DNA of 64,000 nucleotides from assembly GCA_016699615.1 (NCBI GenBank), contig CP064984.1, positions 2,080,001 to 2,144,000 of the forward strand. Direction: 5' to 3'. Positions 1-7,169 of this stretch are shown piece by piece. Each line of letters opens with the position of its first letter. Positions within the stretch are counted from its first letter, which is position 1. The translations under genes and the position numbers were made by a program. The notes under the pieces were generated by a model, which was not told the origin of the DNA, ran no database searches, and was given only the letters and a program-made list of their open reading frames with translations. The DNA is from Sphingobacteriales bacterium. GTDB taxonomy: Bacteria > Bacteroidota > Bacteroidia > Chitinophagales > JADIYW01.

Positions 1-2
1 AT

Positions 3-260
3 ACTATTCCTATATCAGAAATTGATACTGATGCTATCAACTGGAAATTTATTAAGTATTCATATGGAACAGCATTAGAGGCATATTGCAAATTACTTAA
101 GGGTAGCAAAAATTTTAAACGTGAAATAACACCTTACTCTACAGGAATAACAGAAACTGAATATGTTAATTCATGGATTCTAAGTTATCAATATCCAACA
201 GATATAAGTCCAAAATTGAATTCATATTTCAAGAAACTAGTTGAAAACTGTAGTAAATAA
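3..260 (+). CDS. C-terminal end of an unknown protein (cut by window start)
   Basis: An open frame runs from the first bases to TAA at 258-260, giving 85 residues (it begins TIPISEIDTDAINW and ends KLVENCSK). I do not recognise a family. It overlaps the next gene by 20 bp in another frame, so the two are probably translationally coupled and work together. No signal peptide or membrane segment is visible in the part present. It would be the first gene of the same cassette-like block as the following gene. Confidence 0.6.
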   Translation, partial: TIPISEIDTDAINWKFIKYSYGTALEAYCKLLKGSKNFKREITPYSTGITETEYVNSWILSYQYPTDISPKLNSYFKKLVENCSK

Positions 261-1134
261 AAAGAATTTGAAAGAGATTTTTAAAATAAAATTAAACGAA
301 GCCCAGATTAAAAAGCAAATAAAGATTTTGCATAGGGGCATATCTAAAGAAGAAAGTTTTAATCAATTAGGTTTAGATGTTAGATACAACACATTAGCTC
401 AATTTAAAGAAAGGCTATTTTTTTATGGGAATAAATCTAAATATTTTTGGAATAATGAATTCCTTAAAAGCTCATTTGAATTTGAGATAAATGAAGTATC
501 AGACAAGATGTTTGAATTCATATTTAATAGTTTTAAGATTGTTTATAAAAGCCCAAAGAATTCTAATACAGAAAAGTACATTCAAAAAAATAAAGTTGCA
601 TTCGAATATTTTAGTAATGATGAAATGGAGAAGCATTTTTTAAGTAACATCAAAAAGCTTGATGACACCGATAAAATATATTTTAGAAATTACTACTTAA
701 CAATTTTGCATCAATTAGGCGATTTAAACTTTGCTAATAAATCTCTATTCCTTTCTTCAACTACAGATTTGGTGCAAGCACATAGATTTAGCAAGAAAGA
801 TAATTTGATAATAAATTTTTGGATTGTAAATGATAATTCTCGTGAAATAAATAAATCAACTAATTTACCGCTTTTTGCAGGGAAACCTTATAAACAACAG
901 AAAGAAACTTCAATTTTCTTGTGTATTCTTCCACATTATATATACTCGTTCACTTACAGAAATAAAGAATATTTCAATCCACACCTCGCTATAAAGAATG
1001 AATATGACTATGATATTATCATTATAAATGGAATAGACGTTAATCAAAAAAACTTTAAAAATAAATTAAGAAATGAAACCAATTTTAAAAAAGGAGTAAG
1101 TTTAAATGCAGGTGTTTATAAAATAATTGATTGA
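241..1134 (+). CDS. Hypothetical protein, possible ADP-ribosyltransferase fold
   Basis: 297 residues read from TTG at 241; another TTG lies at 268 and there is no early ATG. It is lysine/asparagine rich, soluble, and has no signal peptide. Two motifs suggest, but do not prove, an R-S-E ADP-ribosyltransferase: HRGIS near residue 31 (arginine of the first strand) and LFLSSTTDLVQAHRF near residue 170 (the STS-type strand followed by the A..F helix). A clear ExE catalytic loop is not visible, which weakens the call. It overlaps the upstream partial gene by 20 bp, as a toxin or effector gene coupled to a partner often does. The function is unknown; the fold is inference from short motifs. Confidence 0.55.
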   Translation: MKTVVNKKNLKEIFKIKLNEAQIKKQIKILHRGISKEESFNQLGLDVRYNTLAQFKERLFFYGNKSKYFWNNEFLKSSFEFEINEVSDKMFEFIFNSFKIVYKSPKNSNTEKYIQKNKVAFEYFSNDEMEKHFLSNIKKLDDTDKIYFRNYYLTILHQLGDLNFANKSLFLSSTTDLVQAHRFSKKDNLIINFWIVNDNSREINKSTNLPLFAGKPYKQQKETSIFLCILPHYIYSFTYRNKEYFNPHLAIKNEYDYDIIIINGIDVNQKNFKNKLRNETNFKKGVSLNAGVYKIID

Positions 1135-1156
1135 CTTTTGATGAATTTAACTGCTG

Positions 1157-1291
1157 CTAACAGCAAGCAAGCGCAAGTTGCTGCATTTATCTTAAAATAA
1201 AAAAGTGGAGCTCTTTTAGGCTTGTTTACTAAATTATTTAAACATACTACTTTTAAATCGTAACCTGCGCCTGCTTGCAACCGTTACATGC
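1157..1291 (+). repeat. attC-like imperfect palindrome, site A
   Basis: The site opens with CTAAC (1157-1161) and closes with GTTAC (1283-1287). The arms pair around a roughly 75-bp centre: GCAAGCAAGCGCAAGTT on the left against AACCTGCGCCTGCTTGC on the right, with a few mismatches. It lies directly after the stop codon of the preceding gene, where the attC site of an integron cassette would be. The bases after the terminal G (TTACATGC) are the reverse complement of the left core of the next site (GCATGTAAC, 3978-3986), as expected if 1284-3986 is one mobile cassette. Confidence 0.6.
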
Positions 1292-1352
1292 AAGCGTAAA
1301 AGACGACACCGTAAAACATAGTGATAGAAAATTACAAAGCTGACAATCCCCA

Positions 1353-1402
1353 AAATGCTAATTATAGTCTGTGGCACACGTTGTATACTAAAGGTAGCTT
1401 TG
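1353..1402 (+). promoter_or_regulatory. Promoter and candidate operator of the controller gene
   Basis: A 16-bp word, AAATGCTAATTATAGT, lies at 1353-1368. The identical word occurs in reverse orientation at 2570-2585, before the methyltransferase gene. TAGCTTTG at 1395-1402 fits the Bacteroidota -7 consensus TAnnTTTG, 18 bp before the ATG at 1421. Here the shared word lies upstream of where the -33 element would be, a position that suits activation. Binding by the HTH protein encoded next is inference. Confidence 0.5.
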
Positions 1403-1420
1403 TGCAGACTTTAGTTAGCA

Positions 1421-1660
1421 ATGATTTCAGAACATGACATACTAAACTTATTCGGAGAAAACGTCAGAAAACAGAGACGGCTTCTCAATATTTCCCAAGA
1501 AGAATTAGCACATCGTGCTGACCTTCACAGGACTTATATAGGTATGATTGAACGAGCTGAAAAGAACATAACGCTTGTAAATATGCAGAAGATTGCTAAC
1601 GCTTTAGAAGTCAAAATTGAGGACTTACTAAAAATTAGCAAAGATGAAAATAAGCATTGA
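1421..1660 (+). CDS. XRE-family HTH regulator (restriction-modification controller protein)
   Basis: 79 residues, nearly all one lambda-repressor-type HTH domain: residues 8-70 with QEELAHRADLHRTYIGMIER as helices 2-3 and VNMQKIANALEVKIEDLL as helices 4-5. Size and position match C proteins of type II restriction-modification systems, which activate the restriction gene and repress the methylase gene to delay cutting after entry into a new host. Its 3' end overlaps the next gene by 17 bp, so the two are co-transcribed and coupled. The candidate operator is the 16-bp word at 1353-1368 and 2570-2585. The HTH fold is clear; the controller role is inferred from context. Confidence 0.85.
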   Translation: MISEHDILNLFGENVRKQRRLLNISQEELAHRADLHRTYIGMIERAEKNITLVNMQKIANALEVKIEDLLKISKDENKH

Positions 1661-2561
1661 AGAACTTAACAAACTATTTAAAAGCACAGGCATTGAAATT
1701 CTTGAACTCAGAGAAGATTTAAAATCTTCGGAGAAGTACGTTGATGTTAGAATTGTTCAGGACAATGGTTTTGAATGGGCGGGCTCAATTCCTTATTTCT
1801 ATCGAAGAACAGGACTTTTCATTGAAAATCCTGAAGACTTATTATCTCATTTAACTGCAATCAAGAAATTTTTCACAAAAGAGAGCATTGCGAAATTTCA
1901 AAAAGAAGAAAAGAAATTTTGGAAAGAAAACATGAAAGGAAGTGATGTTACAATTCATTTCTTCAACGAACTTGTGAAGATGAAATGGACATCAAATTTC
2001 CCCCAAAACGATAATCCGCAACGAAGAATACAAGACATCAAAGAAAAGGGTTACACAATTGCTTCTAGGCGTAACGGAAGAAAAGCTGAAAGGCTTTTGT
2101 TGCCAATTCCGAGAGGTGCGGAAACAGGCTACGAAATTTTTTCATCTGCTTTCAGAAAGAAAGCGTTGAAAACACTCAATGAAATAAATGTTTATGAATT
2201 AAGTTCGGCAAACAAACATGGTTTGCTACCTGACCATAAATTTCCTGAAATCAGGTGGGACGAAGAAACCCGTGCAGAAAATCCTGATGAAATGCCAGAA
2301 ACTGAAATAAAAGAGAAGTTTCAATTGTTGGACAATCAACGGAACCAGCAAAAACGAGAAGTTTGTAGAAAATGTTTTCAGACAGGCGATAGAGGAAAAC
2401 TTTTCGGTTTAAACTATTTCTATAAAGGAACTGATAAGTGGGACATCAAAATTCCCAAAGTTGGTAAAGAAGCTGAAAAAGGTTGTGTAGGTTGTGGTTG
2501 GTATGACATTGAAAAATGGCGAGACAGTTTGAACAAGTTAATCGAAAAAAGTCAAAAATAA
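1644..2561 (+). CDS. Type II restriction endonuclease, probably HNH/beta-beta-alpha-metal type
   Basis: 305 residues, soluble. The C-terminal half holds LLPDHKFPEIRW (near residue 192), whose DH resembles the catalytic histidine strand of HNH nucleases, followed by CRKCF (near 240) and CVGCGW (near 282), four cysteines suited to a structural zinc. This arrangement is seen in HNH-type restriction enzymes. It lies between a controller HTH gene (17-bp overlap) and a 5-methylcytosine methyltransferase gene, the standard C-R-M order. The recognition sequence cannot be read from the sequence. The endonuclease role rests mainly on context plus the DH/Cys motifs; the exact family is uncertain. Confidence 0.75.
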   Translation: MKISIEELNKLFKSTGIEILELREDLKSSEKYVDVRIVQDNGFEWAGSIPYFYRRTGLFIENPEDLLSHLTAIKKFFTKESIAKFQKEEKKFWKENMKGSDVTIHFFNELVKMKWTSNFPQNDNPQRRIQDIKEKGYTIASRRNGRKAERLLLPIPRGAETGYEIFSSAFRKKALKTLNEINVYELSSANKHGLLPDHKFPEIRWDEETRAENPDEMPETEIKEKFQLLDNQRNQQKREVCRKCFQTGDRGKLFGLNYFYKGTDKWDIKIPKVGKEAEKGCVGCGWYDIEKWRDSLNKLIEKSQK

Positions 2562-2563
2562 AC

Positions 2564-2594
2564 TTGCATACTATAATTAGCATTTGTAGTTTTG
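2564..2594 (+). promoter_or_regulatory. Methyltransferase promoter overlapped by candidate operator
   Basis: TTG at 2564-2566 and TAGTTTTG at 2587-2594, 20 bp apart, fit the Bacteroidota -33/-7 promoter. The 16-bp word ACTATAATTAGCATTT at 2570-2585 fills the spacer and is the exact reverse complement of the word upstream of the controller gene. A protein bound here would block the promoter, as expected for a controller that represses its methylase. Confidence 0.55.
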
Positions 2595-2610
2595 TAGAAA
2601 AAATGAATAG

Positions 2611-3966
2611 ATGAATGAAGAAGTAACATTTGGTAGTGTGTGTTCGGGTATTGAAGCTGCACAATTAGCCTTCAACCCTTTTGGACTAAAACAAGTATGG
2701 AGTTCAGAAATTGCTGAGTTTCCTAGCAAGGTTTTAGACTTTCATTATCCACATATACCAAATGTTGGTGACATGACTAAATTGCCTAGTTTAATACTGG
2801 ACAAAAAGTATTCTGCTCCTGATGTTTTTTGTGGCGGTACTCCTTGCCAAGCATTTTCACTAGCAGGTTGGAAAAACGGACTTTCAGATGAACGTGGACA
2901 GCTTACAATGACATTTATTGAAATTGCAAATGCAATTGATAAAATCAGAGAAACTGAAAACAAAAAACCTGCAATTGTACTTTGGGAAAATGTTGAAGGT
3001 GTTCTAAATGACAAGACTAATGCATTTGGCAACTTCATTGCAGGTTTAGCAGGTTATGACGAAGAATTGAAAATTAGTAAATGGTCAAAATCAGGTTTTG
3101 TCCTTGGAAAAACAAGAAATGTTGCTTGGCGTGTAATAGATGCAAAGTACTTTGGACTTCCTCAACAACGCAAACGCCTTTACGTTTTGGCAGGTGGCAA
3201 GGATTTCAGACCTCACCAATTATTATTTGAGTTTGACAATAAGAATGTTGAACTCCTTTTCAAAAACAATTCATCAAAACGAAAAAACGGCTCACCAACA
3301 CTTTTTGATGACGACATTGAATTATCAGAAAACGAAGAACAAATAATTTTTAAAAACAATACAAAATTTGAGTTTTTTAGAAAATATACAGACTGTCTTT
3401 ACTCTGCATACGGTACAAAATGGAATGGTAACGCAGCAGCTTACAATGGCTCTCTATACGTTGCACAAAACGACAGAATAAGACGATTTACACCATTAGA
3501 ATGTGAAAGGCTTATGGGTTTCCCTGACAATTACACTCTTGTAAACGGAAACAGTGATACAAATAGGTATCAGGCTGTTGGTAATTCTTGGGCTGTTCCT
3601 GTGGTAAAATGGATTGGTCAACAAATAGCTAATTATTTTAAAGACGGACACAACGAAAATGTAGAATGGGTAAAATATGTGCGAGAACATAAAAACAACT
3701 TACACACAAAATTATTTTTACTTGAAGGTGTACACTCTTTGAGCAATGGTCAGTATTTGAATGCTTCAGCATTTCCAAATAACCCAATAGAAGGTAATCT
3801 TGCGGACATTGTTCAAACAGACGAAGTGCCTGAAAAATTCTATTTAAGTCCTCAAGCATGTAAAGGAATACTCAGACGAAAATTTGAGAGAGACATTAAA
3901 ATGAATTCGGAACTTCAAAGATTGATGACAATAATTAGTGAAGAACTGAAATACCAAGACGCATGA
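2611..3966 (+). CDS. DNA (cytosine-5-)-methyltransferase
   Basis: 451 residues. The m5C methylase motifs occur in order: motif I SVCSGIEAA (near 8) for S-adenosylmethionine, motif IV GGTPCQAFS (near 75) with the catalytic cysteine, motif VI WENVEG (near 130), motif VIII QQRKRLY (near 186), and IX/X LECERLMGFP and YQAVGNSWAVPV (near 296-330). A C-terminal tail of about 100 residues follows the usual end of the fold, larger than in most simple methylases. It protects host DNA from the endonuclease encoded just upstream. Its own promoter lies in the 49-bp gap. The ATG at 2611 follows an out-of-frame ATG at 2602. Confidence 0.93.
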   Translation: MNEEVTFGSVCSGIEAAQLAFNPFGLKQVWSSEIAEFPSKVLDFHYPHIPNVGDMTKLPSLILDKKYSAPDVFCGGTPCQAFSLAGWKNGLSDERGQLTMTFIEIANAIDKIRETENKKPAIVLWENVEGVLNDKTNAFGNFIAGLAGYDEELKISKWSKSGFVLGKTRNVAWRVIDAKYFGLPQQRKRLYVLAGGKDFRPHQLLFEFDNKNVELLFKNNSSKRKNGSPTLFDDDIELSENEEQIIFKNNTKFEFFRKYTDCLYSAYGTKWNGNAAAYNGSLYVAQNDRIRRFTPLECERLMGFPDNYTLVNGNSDTNRYQAVGNSWAVPVVKWIGQQIANYFKDGHNENVEWVKYVREHKNNLHTKLFLLEGVHSLSNGQYLNASAFPNNPIEGNLADIVQTDEVPEKFYLSPQACKGILRRKFERDIKMNSELQRLMTIISEELKYQDA

Positions 3967-3977
3967 AAAGAACGCCA

Positions 3978-4113
3978 GCATGTAACATGCGTTTGGCGCA
4001 ATGGGGGGTGACGAGCAAAATTGAAAGTTCGTGCTTCTATTCAGCTTTGGTGCAGGTTGACAGTTTAGTGCTTCTAAGTCCCCCACTGCGCCAAGCGCAA
4101 AAACGTTATAAGC
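3978..4113 (+). repeat. attC-like imperfect palindrome, site B
   Basis: Left core GCATGTAAC (3978-3986) and right core GTTATAAGC (4105-4113). The inner arms TTTGGCGCAATGGGGG (3992-4007) and CCCCCACTGCGCCAAG (4080-4095) pair with one mismatch. The left core is the exact reverse complement of GTTACATGC at 1283-1291, which places the whole restriction-modification unit between matched ends. It follows the methylase stop codon by about 12 bp, as attC sites do. Confidence 0.65.
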
Positions 4114-4377
4114 TATGGTAAAAAGACACCGACACCACATAAAACTGGTGGACAAAGAAAAAAGTAACGCCTTGACAATGCAGACAAGACCAAATATTTT
4201 TTGTGAAAATTCAACTCACAGACCGACACGCAGAGATTTAATTTTTGCCCGACCCGCAATTTTTTGTTTTTCTGCTGACACACAATGCAAGAGTGCGGCA
4301 AGCCCCAACCGCACAAAGCCGACCCTTCGGCTTTCCACACACTTGCACTTTTATCAACACTCAAATTATTTACAACT
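4114..4377 (+). other. Gene-free, cytosine-rich cassette leader
   Basis: About 260 bp with no credible gene: possible open frames here have low-complexity His/Thr/Arg-rich translations and no ribosome-binding context. The + strand is rich in C and A and poor in G, with CCGACCC and GCCCCAACC words. It resembles the stretch at 4860-5040, so it may be a leader type shared by cassettes. Confidence 0.4.
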
Positions 4378-4764
4378 ATGAAAATATACAGACTATTATT
4401 ATTTGTTTTGCTCAACTCTTGTATGACAAGTAAAATAGCAATTAAGACAGGAATTGAAGAAATTAGCTTTGGGAACGGTGGCGGTTTTACTGGCGAAGTA
4501 AAAACTTATAAACTGACTGCTGACTGCAAACTTTTTGAAAAGGAAAAAGAGCTTAAAAAATTAGAGTCAAAAAAGACTTTGGAACTTTTTAACCAAGCTA
4601 AGGAACTGAAAGACCTAAATTTTAATGAACCTGAAAATATGTATTCATTCATTGAAATAAAAACAAAAGAAAAAACAAACAAAATTGTTTGGGCATACGG
4701 CTCAACAACAGTTGACAAAAAAGTAACTGAACTTTATAACGGACTATTAACAACCACTAAATAA
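4378..4764 (+). CDS. Small hypothetical lipoprotein
   Basis: 128 residues from ATG at 4378. The start MKIYRLLLFVLLNSC is a short type II signal peptide with a lipobox ending in Cys15, so the protein is probably anchored in a membrane facing the periplasm. The rest is soluble, lysine/glutamate rich, with a short Gly run (GNGGGFTG). No domain is recognised. The frame is also open upstream, but the lipobox fixes this start. It is the first convincing gene after site B. Confidence 0.6.
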   Translation: MKIYRLLLFVLLNSCMTSKIAIKTGIEEISFGNGGGFTGEVKTYKLTADCKLFEKEKELKKLESKKTLELFNQAKELKDLNFNEPENMYSFIEIKTKEKTNKIVWAYGSTTVDKKVTELYNGLLTTTK

Positions 4765-5041
4765 ATTAAAAATGGGAAAAAGATACCTAAAAACAATCGG
4801 AATAGTTGGAGCATTTTTTATTGAAAAGTAAACCATTGTGAAAGGACAGAAAAAAGAAATATTGACAAGACAAGAAAGCCGACACTCATGCCGACCCGAT
4901 GTTTTTTATTTTTTGCCCACCGCACATTTTTTAAAACAATTGCCGACCCACATTGCACACATTGCCAAAGCCCCACGAGCCAACGCTACAACCAAAGCTT
5001 TGTCAAAGAGTGCAATTTTGCCGTCACACACAGAACAAGGA
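4765..5041 (+). other. Gene-poor stretch with a 19-codon start-like ORF
   Basis: ATG at 4772 opens MGKRYLKTIGIVGAFFIEK and stops at 4829-4831; it looks like the first residues of a membrane or secreted protein whose remainder is missing. The following DNA to 5041 is C-rich and G-poor with CCGACCC and GCCCCACG words, like 4114-4377, and I see no gene in it. Confidence 0.35.
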
Positions 5042-5207
5042 ATGGAGGTTATATGTCATCCTAAGAGCAATTTTAGCTGTGATATTTCCACCTTTATATG
5101 TGGTTGGATATGGTTGTGGTTCAATTCTTATTGTTCTTATTTCAATTTTTGCGGGTTGGATACCAGGTATTATTGCAGCATTGATAATAATAAATAAAAA
5201 GAAATAA
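5042..5207 (+). pseudogene. YqaE/Pmp3-family small membrane protein, frameshifted after the start
   Basis: The frame ending at TAA 5205-5207 encodes two membrane helices of the Pmp3/YqaE (UPF0057) family, with the family core ILAVIFPPLYV and WIPGIIAALIII. It has no usable start in its own frame. The ATG at 5042 followed by GAG is one base out of phase; leaving out one G of the GG at 5047-5048 gives MELYVILRAILAVIFPP, the expected family N-terminus. So this is one gene of about 54 codons with a +1 lesion, real or from sequencing. Family members are small stress-related membrane proteins of unclear mechanism. Confidence 0.65.
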
Positions 5208-5229
5208 CTAACCACTTAAATGAACACAT

Positions 5230-5454
5230 ATGTTTACAATACAGGTAATTGAAAAATCAACAGGAAAGCCCTCCTATTATAAAAAGGTTGGCGTAATCTT
5301 TAACGGCTGGACACGAGGATGTGCCAAAGACCAATATACTGATAAAAATGGTGAAGCACATTTTTCTGAGGACAATGGTAACGGAACAATTTATATTCAG
5401 GGTTCTAAGGTATATGAAGGTAAAATTGAAGGAAGAAAAATTATTTACATTTAA
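5230..5454 (+). CDS. Small hypothetical protein, possible Ig-like/carboxypeptidase-regulatory fold
   Basis: 74 residues from ATG at 5230, no signal peptide. The pattern VIEKSTGKP...DKNGEAHFSEDNGNGTIYIQG...YEGKI resembles the small beta-sandwich of carboxypeptidase-regulatory-like domains (a turn followed by DKNGEA.F), but the match is only by eye. It is followed after 18 bp by the GrpE-like gene and is probably co-transcribed with it. Confidence 0.5.
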   Translation: MFTIQVIEKSTGKPSYYKKVGVIFNGWTRGCAKDQYTDKNGEAHFSEDNGNGTIYIQGSKVYEGKIEGRKIIYI

Positions 5455-5472
5455 CATCAAAAATCAATTTAT

Positions 5473-6012
5473 ATGGGAGAGCCAATATCAAACACTTTTG
5501 CTTCATTTAGTGATGAAGATTCAAAAGAAAATAAAGACATTATTCCTTCTGAGATCGAAAAGGATGAAAGTTTTAAAACAGAAAACATTGAAAAAACACC
5601 AGTTGAAAGTGTTGCAAGTATCCTTCCTACTGAAAAGGAGGAAGAAAAGCAAATTGATACCAAGGAAAGTTCACAAAAGGAATCAATTGTTAATCCTGAA
5701 CTGACATTAATTAAAGACCTAATTTCAGATTTATCAGCTCAATTTGAATCAAAAATCAAGTATGATAAGCACAAAGAAGAAATAATTGATAAACTGCATA
5801 GCGAGAATCAGGCTTTTAAAAACGACTTATATAAAAAACTTATTCTGCCATTGGTAAATGAAATAATTTTCATGTTAGATGATTATTCCATTCTTTTTAA
5901 AAAGCATTCTGAATCCGAGATAAACGAAGTAGATGTGCCAAAATTATTAAAACAATTTGGTGGAATATCAGAGGATTTGGAAAATTTACTTTATAATAAT
6001 GGTATTGATTGA
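5473..6012 (+). CDS. GrpE-like nucleotide-exchange-factor homologue, probably truncated
   Basis: 179 residues. Residues 1-75 are acidic and disordered (Lys/Glu/Ser). Residues 76-135 form a long helix, with KYDKHKEEIIDKLHSENQAF followed by LYKKLILPLVNEIIFMLDDY, the coiled-coil dimer region of GrpE-type proteins that drive ADP release from Hsp70. The frame stops just after GISEDLENLLYNNGID, where GrpE relatives go on into the C-terminal beta domain, so the 3' part appears lost. No Hsp70 gene is in the window. It may once have belonged to an Hsp70-centred accessory system; that is inference. Confidence 0.5.
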   Translation: MGEPISNTFASFSDEDSKENKDIIPSEIEKDESFKTENIEKTPVESVASILPTEKEEEKQIDTKESSQKESIVNPELTLIKDLISDLSAQFESKIKYDKHKEEIIDKLHSENQAFKNDLYKKLILPLVNEIIFMLDDYSILFKKHSESEINEVDVPKLLKQFGGISEDLENLLYNNGID

Positions 6013-6148
6013 AATGATTTGCGTCCTTGCATGTGCGAATATACGAAGAATAAACAAACATATGTTACATAAAAGTATTCTAAGTATATTAATATATAGT
6101 TATTTATACAGAAGATATAAAAATATCAAAAAAGTCATTATTTTTACG

Positions 6149-6454
6149 TTGTGCAACAAACACAAGGGTTTTGCGATAGTGGGGCGAAACTGCAAAGTTC
6201 AACGGAAGTTCTTCGGTTCAACTTTTGTGCAAAATAGAAGATTTGTACTTTGATTGCCCACCATCGCAAAGCCCAGAAACGATGTGCAAAAGTCTTCGCT
6301 ACGCTTCGCCTTTTGCACATCGTGCGGCGGATTACATCCGTTGATGCGTTTAGGCTCGCTACGCTCGACCTTCAACACATCAACGGATTTGCAAAATTAC
6401 TTCACTTGCAAACTTCGTTTGCAGTTCGTAACTTCGCAAATCCGCCGCACGTTA
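6149..6454 (+). repeat. Composite attC-like site C with nested hairpins
   Basis: A 306-bp palindrome complex between TTGTGCAAC (6149-6157) and GTTA (6451-6454). Stem 1 pairs 6166-6185 with 6256-6274 (core TTTGCGAT and ATCGCAAA). Stem 2 is a perfect 13 bp, CGATGTGCAAAAG (6280-6292) with CTTTTGCACATCG (6310-6322). Stem 3 is a perfect 11 bp, ATCCGTTGATG (6336-6346) with CATCAACGGAT (6378-6388). A perfect 12-bp outer stem, GTGCGGCGGATT (6322-6333) with AATCCGCCGCAC (6439-6450), encloses stem 3 and a final TTTGC-type hairpin. It looks like two cassette-end sites fused together. Confidence 0.6.
6394..6454 (+). repeat. 61-bp direct repeat, copy 1
   Basis: Identical base for base to 7224-7284. It begins AAATTACTTCACTTGC and ends TCCGCCGCACGTTA. 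It forms the right-hand arm of site C, ending at the cassette boundary GTTA. Confidence 0.9.
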
Positions 6455-6550
6455 TGCACAAGGCTCTCAAAATAGACGGCTAAATCAAAACAAACTTTTA
6501 TAATCTAAAAACGAAAAAAAAATTCGTAAATTAGCGGATGAAATTTTGAA

Positions 6551-7030
6551 TTGAAAATTGTGCAAAAACAAAAATTATATATTGACACTTCTGTATTTGG
6601 AGGATTCTATGATGATGAATTTTCTGAATTTACATTTCCTTTATTTGAGAGACTTAATAATGGTGAGTTTACACTACTCTTTTCAACTGTAACTCAAGAC
6701 GAACTTGAAAATGCACCGAAAAAAGTAAAAGAGTTGGTAACTAAAATTAAAACTGAAAACACCGAATTTCTCGACACAACTGATGAAGCTGTTGATTTAG
6801 CGACTGAATATATAACTGAAAAAGTAGTTGGACAAACAAGTTATGCCGATTGCTTGCATATTGCTTTGGCAACAATAAATAAAGCAGACTACTTAATAAG
6901 TTGGAATTTTAAACACATTGTGAATGTCCAACGAATTAGAGGTTACAATGCTATAAACTTGAAAAATGGCTATAAATTATTAGAAATTCGTTCACCAAGA
7001 GATTTTGTAAATTATGAAGACAACGACTGA
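6551..7030 (+). CDS. PIN-domain ribonuclease, probable toxin
   Basis: 159 residues. The PIN acidic positions are visible: YIDTSVFGG (near residue 10, first Asp), TQDELENAP (near 50, Glu), YADCLHIALA (near 96, Asp) and the SWNF segment near 116 before the last strand. PIN proteins of this size are Mg2+-dependent RNases that act as toxins in toxin-antitoxin modules. The TTG at 6551 is used here; GTG at 6560 is an alternative. The 3' end overlaps the next, 51-codon gene by 17 bp, as in a coupled toxin-antitoxin pair. The pair lies between cassette-like ends GTTATGCACA (6451) and TGTGCATAAC (7161). Confidence 0.8.
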   Translation: MKIVQKQKLYIDTSVFGGFYDDEFSEFTFPLFERLNNGEFTLLFSTVTQDELENAPKKVKELVTKIKTENTEFLDTTDEAVDLATEYITEKVVGQTSYADCLHIALATINKADYLISWNFKHIVNVQRIRGYNAINLKNGYKLLEIRSPRDFVNYEDND

Positions 7031-7169
7031 AAAACAATTTGACGCAGTAAAATATATGCGACAACAAAGGGAAAAGTTAAGCGAAAAATTGGCTAAAATG
7101 ACTAAATCCGAAATCGTAGAATATTTCCGAAAAAGAAAATTAGAAACGCAAACAAAGCCCTGTGCATAA
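7014..7169 (+). CDS. Small helical protein, putative antitoxin partner of the PIN protein
   Basis: 51 residues from ATG at 7014 (begins MKTTTEKQFDAVKYMRQQRE, ends TKPCA). It is strongly charged and predicted helical, with no DNA-binding domain that I can name. The 17-bp overlap with the PIN gene, the small size and the composition suit an antitoxin. Its TAA stop (7167-7169) lies inside the left core TGTGCATAAC of site D, so the cassette end serves as the gene end. The antitoxin role is inferred from context. Confidence 0.65.
   Translation: MKTTTEKQFDAVKYMRQQREKLSEKLAKMTKSEIVEYFRKRKLETQTKPCA

Noticed and set aside
4115..4381. Open frame after site B (88 codons)
   Set aside because: His/Thr/Arg-rich low-complexity translation, no family, and DNA composition matches the gene-free leader type; the lipoprotein at 4378 is the likelier gene.
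4838..5197. Open frame of 119 codons over the YqaE region
   Set aside because: The YqaE family residues lie in another frame; this one reads Cys/Phe-rich nonsense.
6250..6483. Open frame within site C
   Set aside because: It lies inside nested palindromes, so the frame is open by chance.
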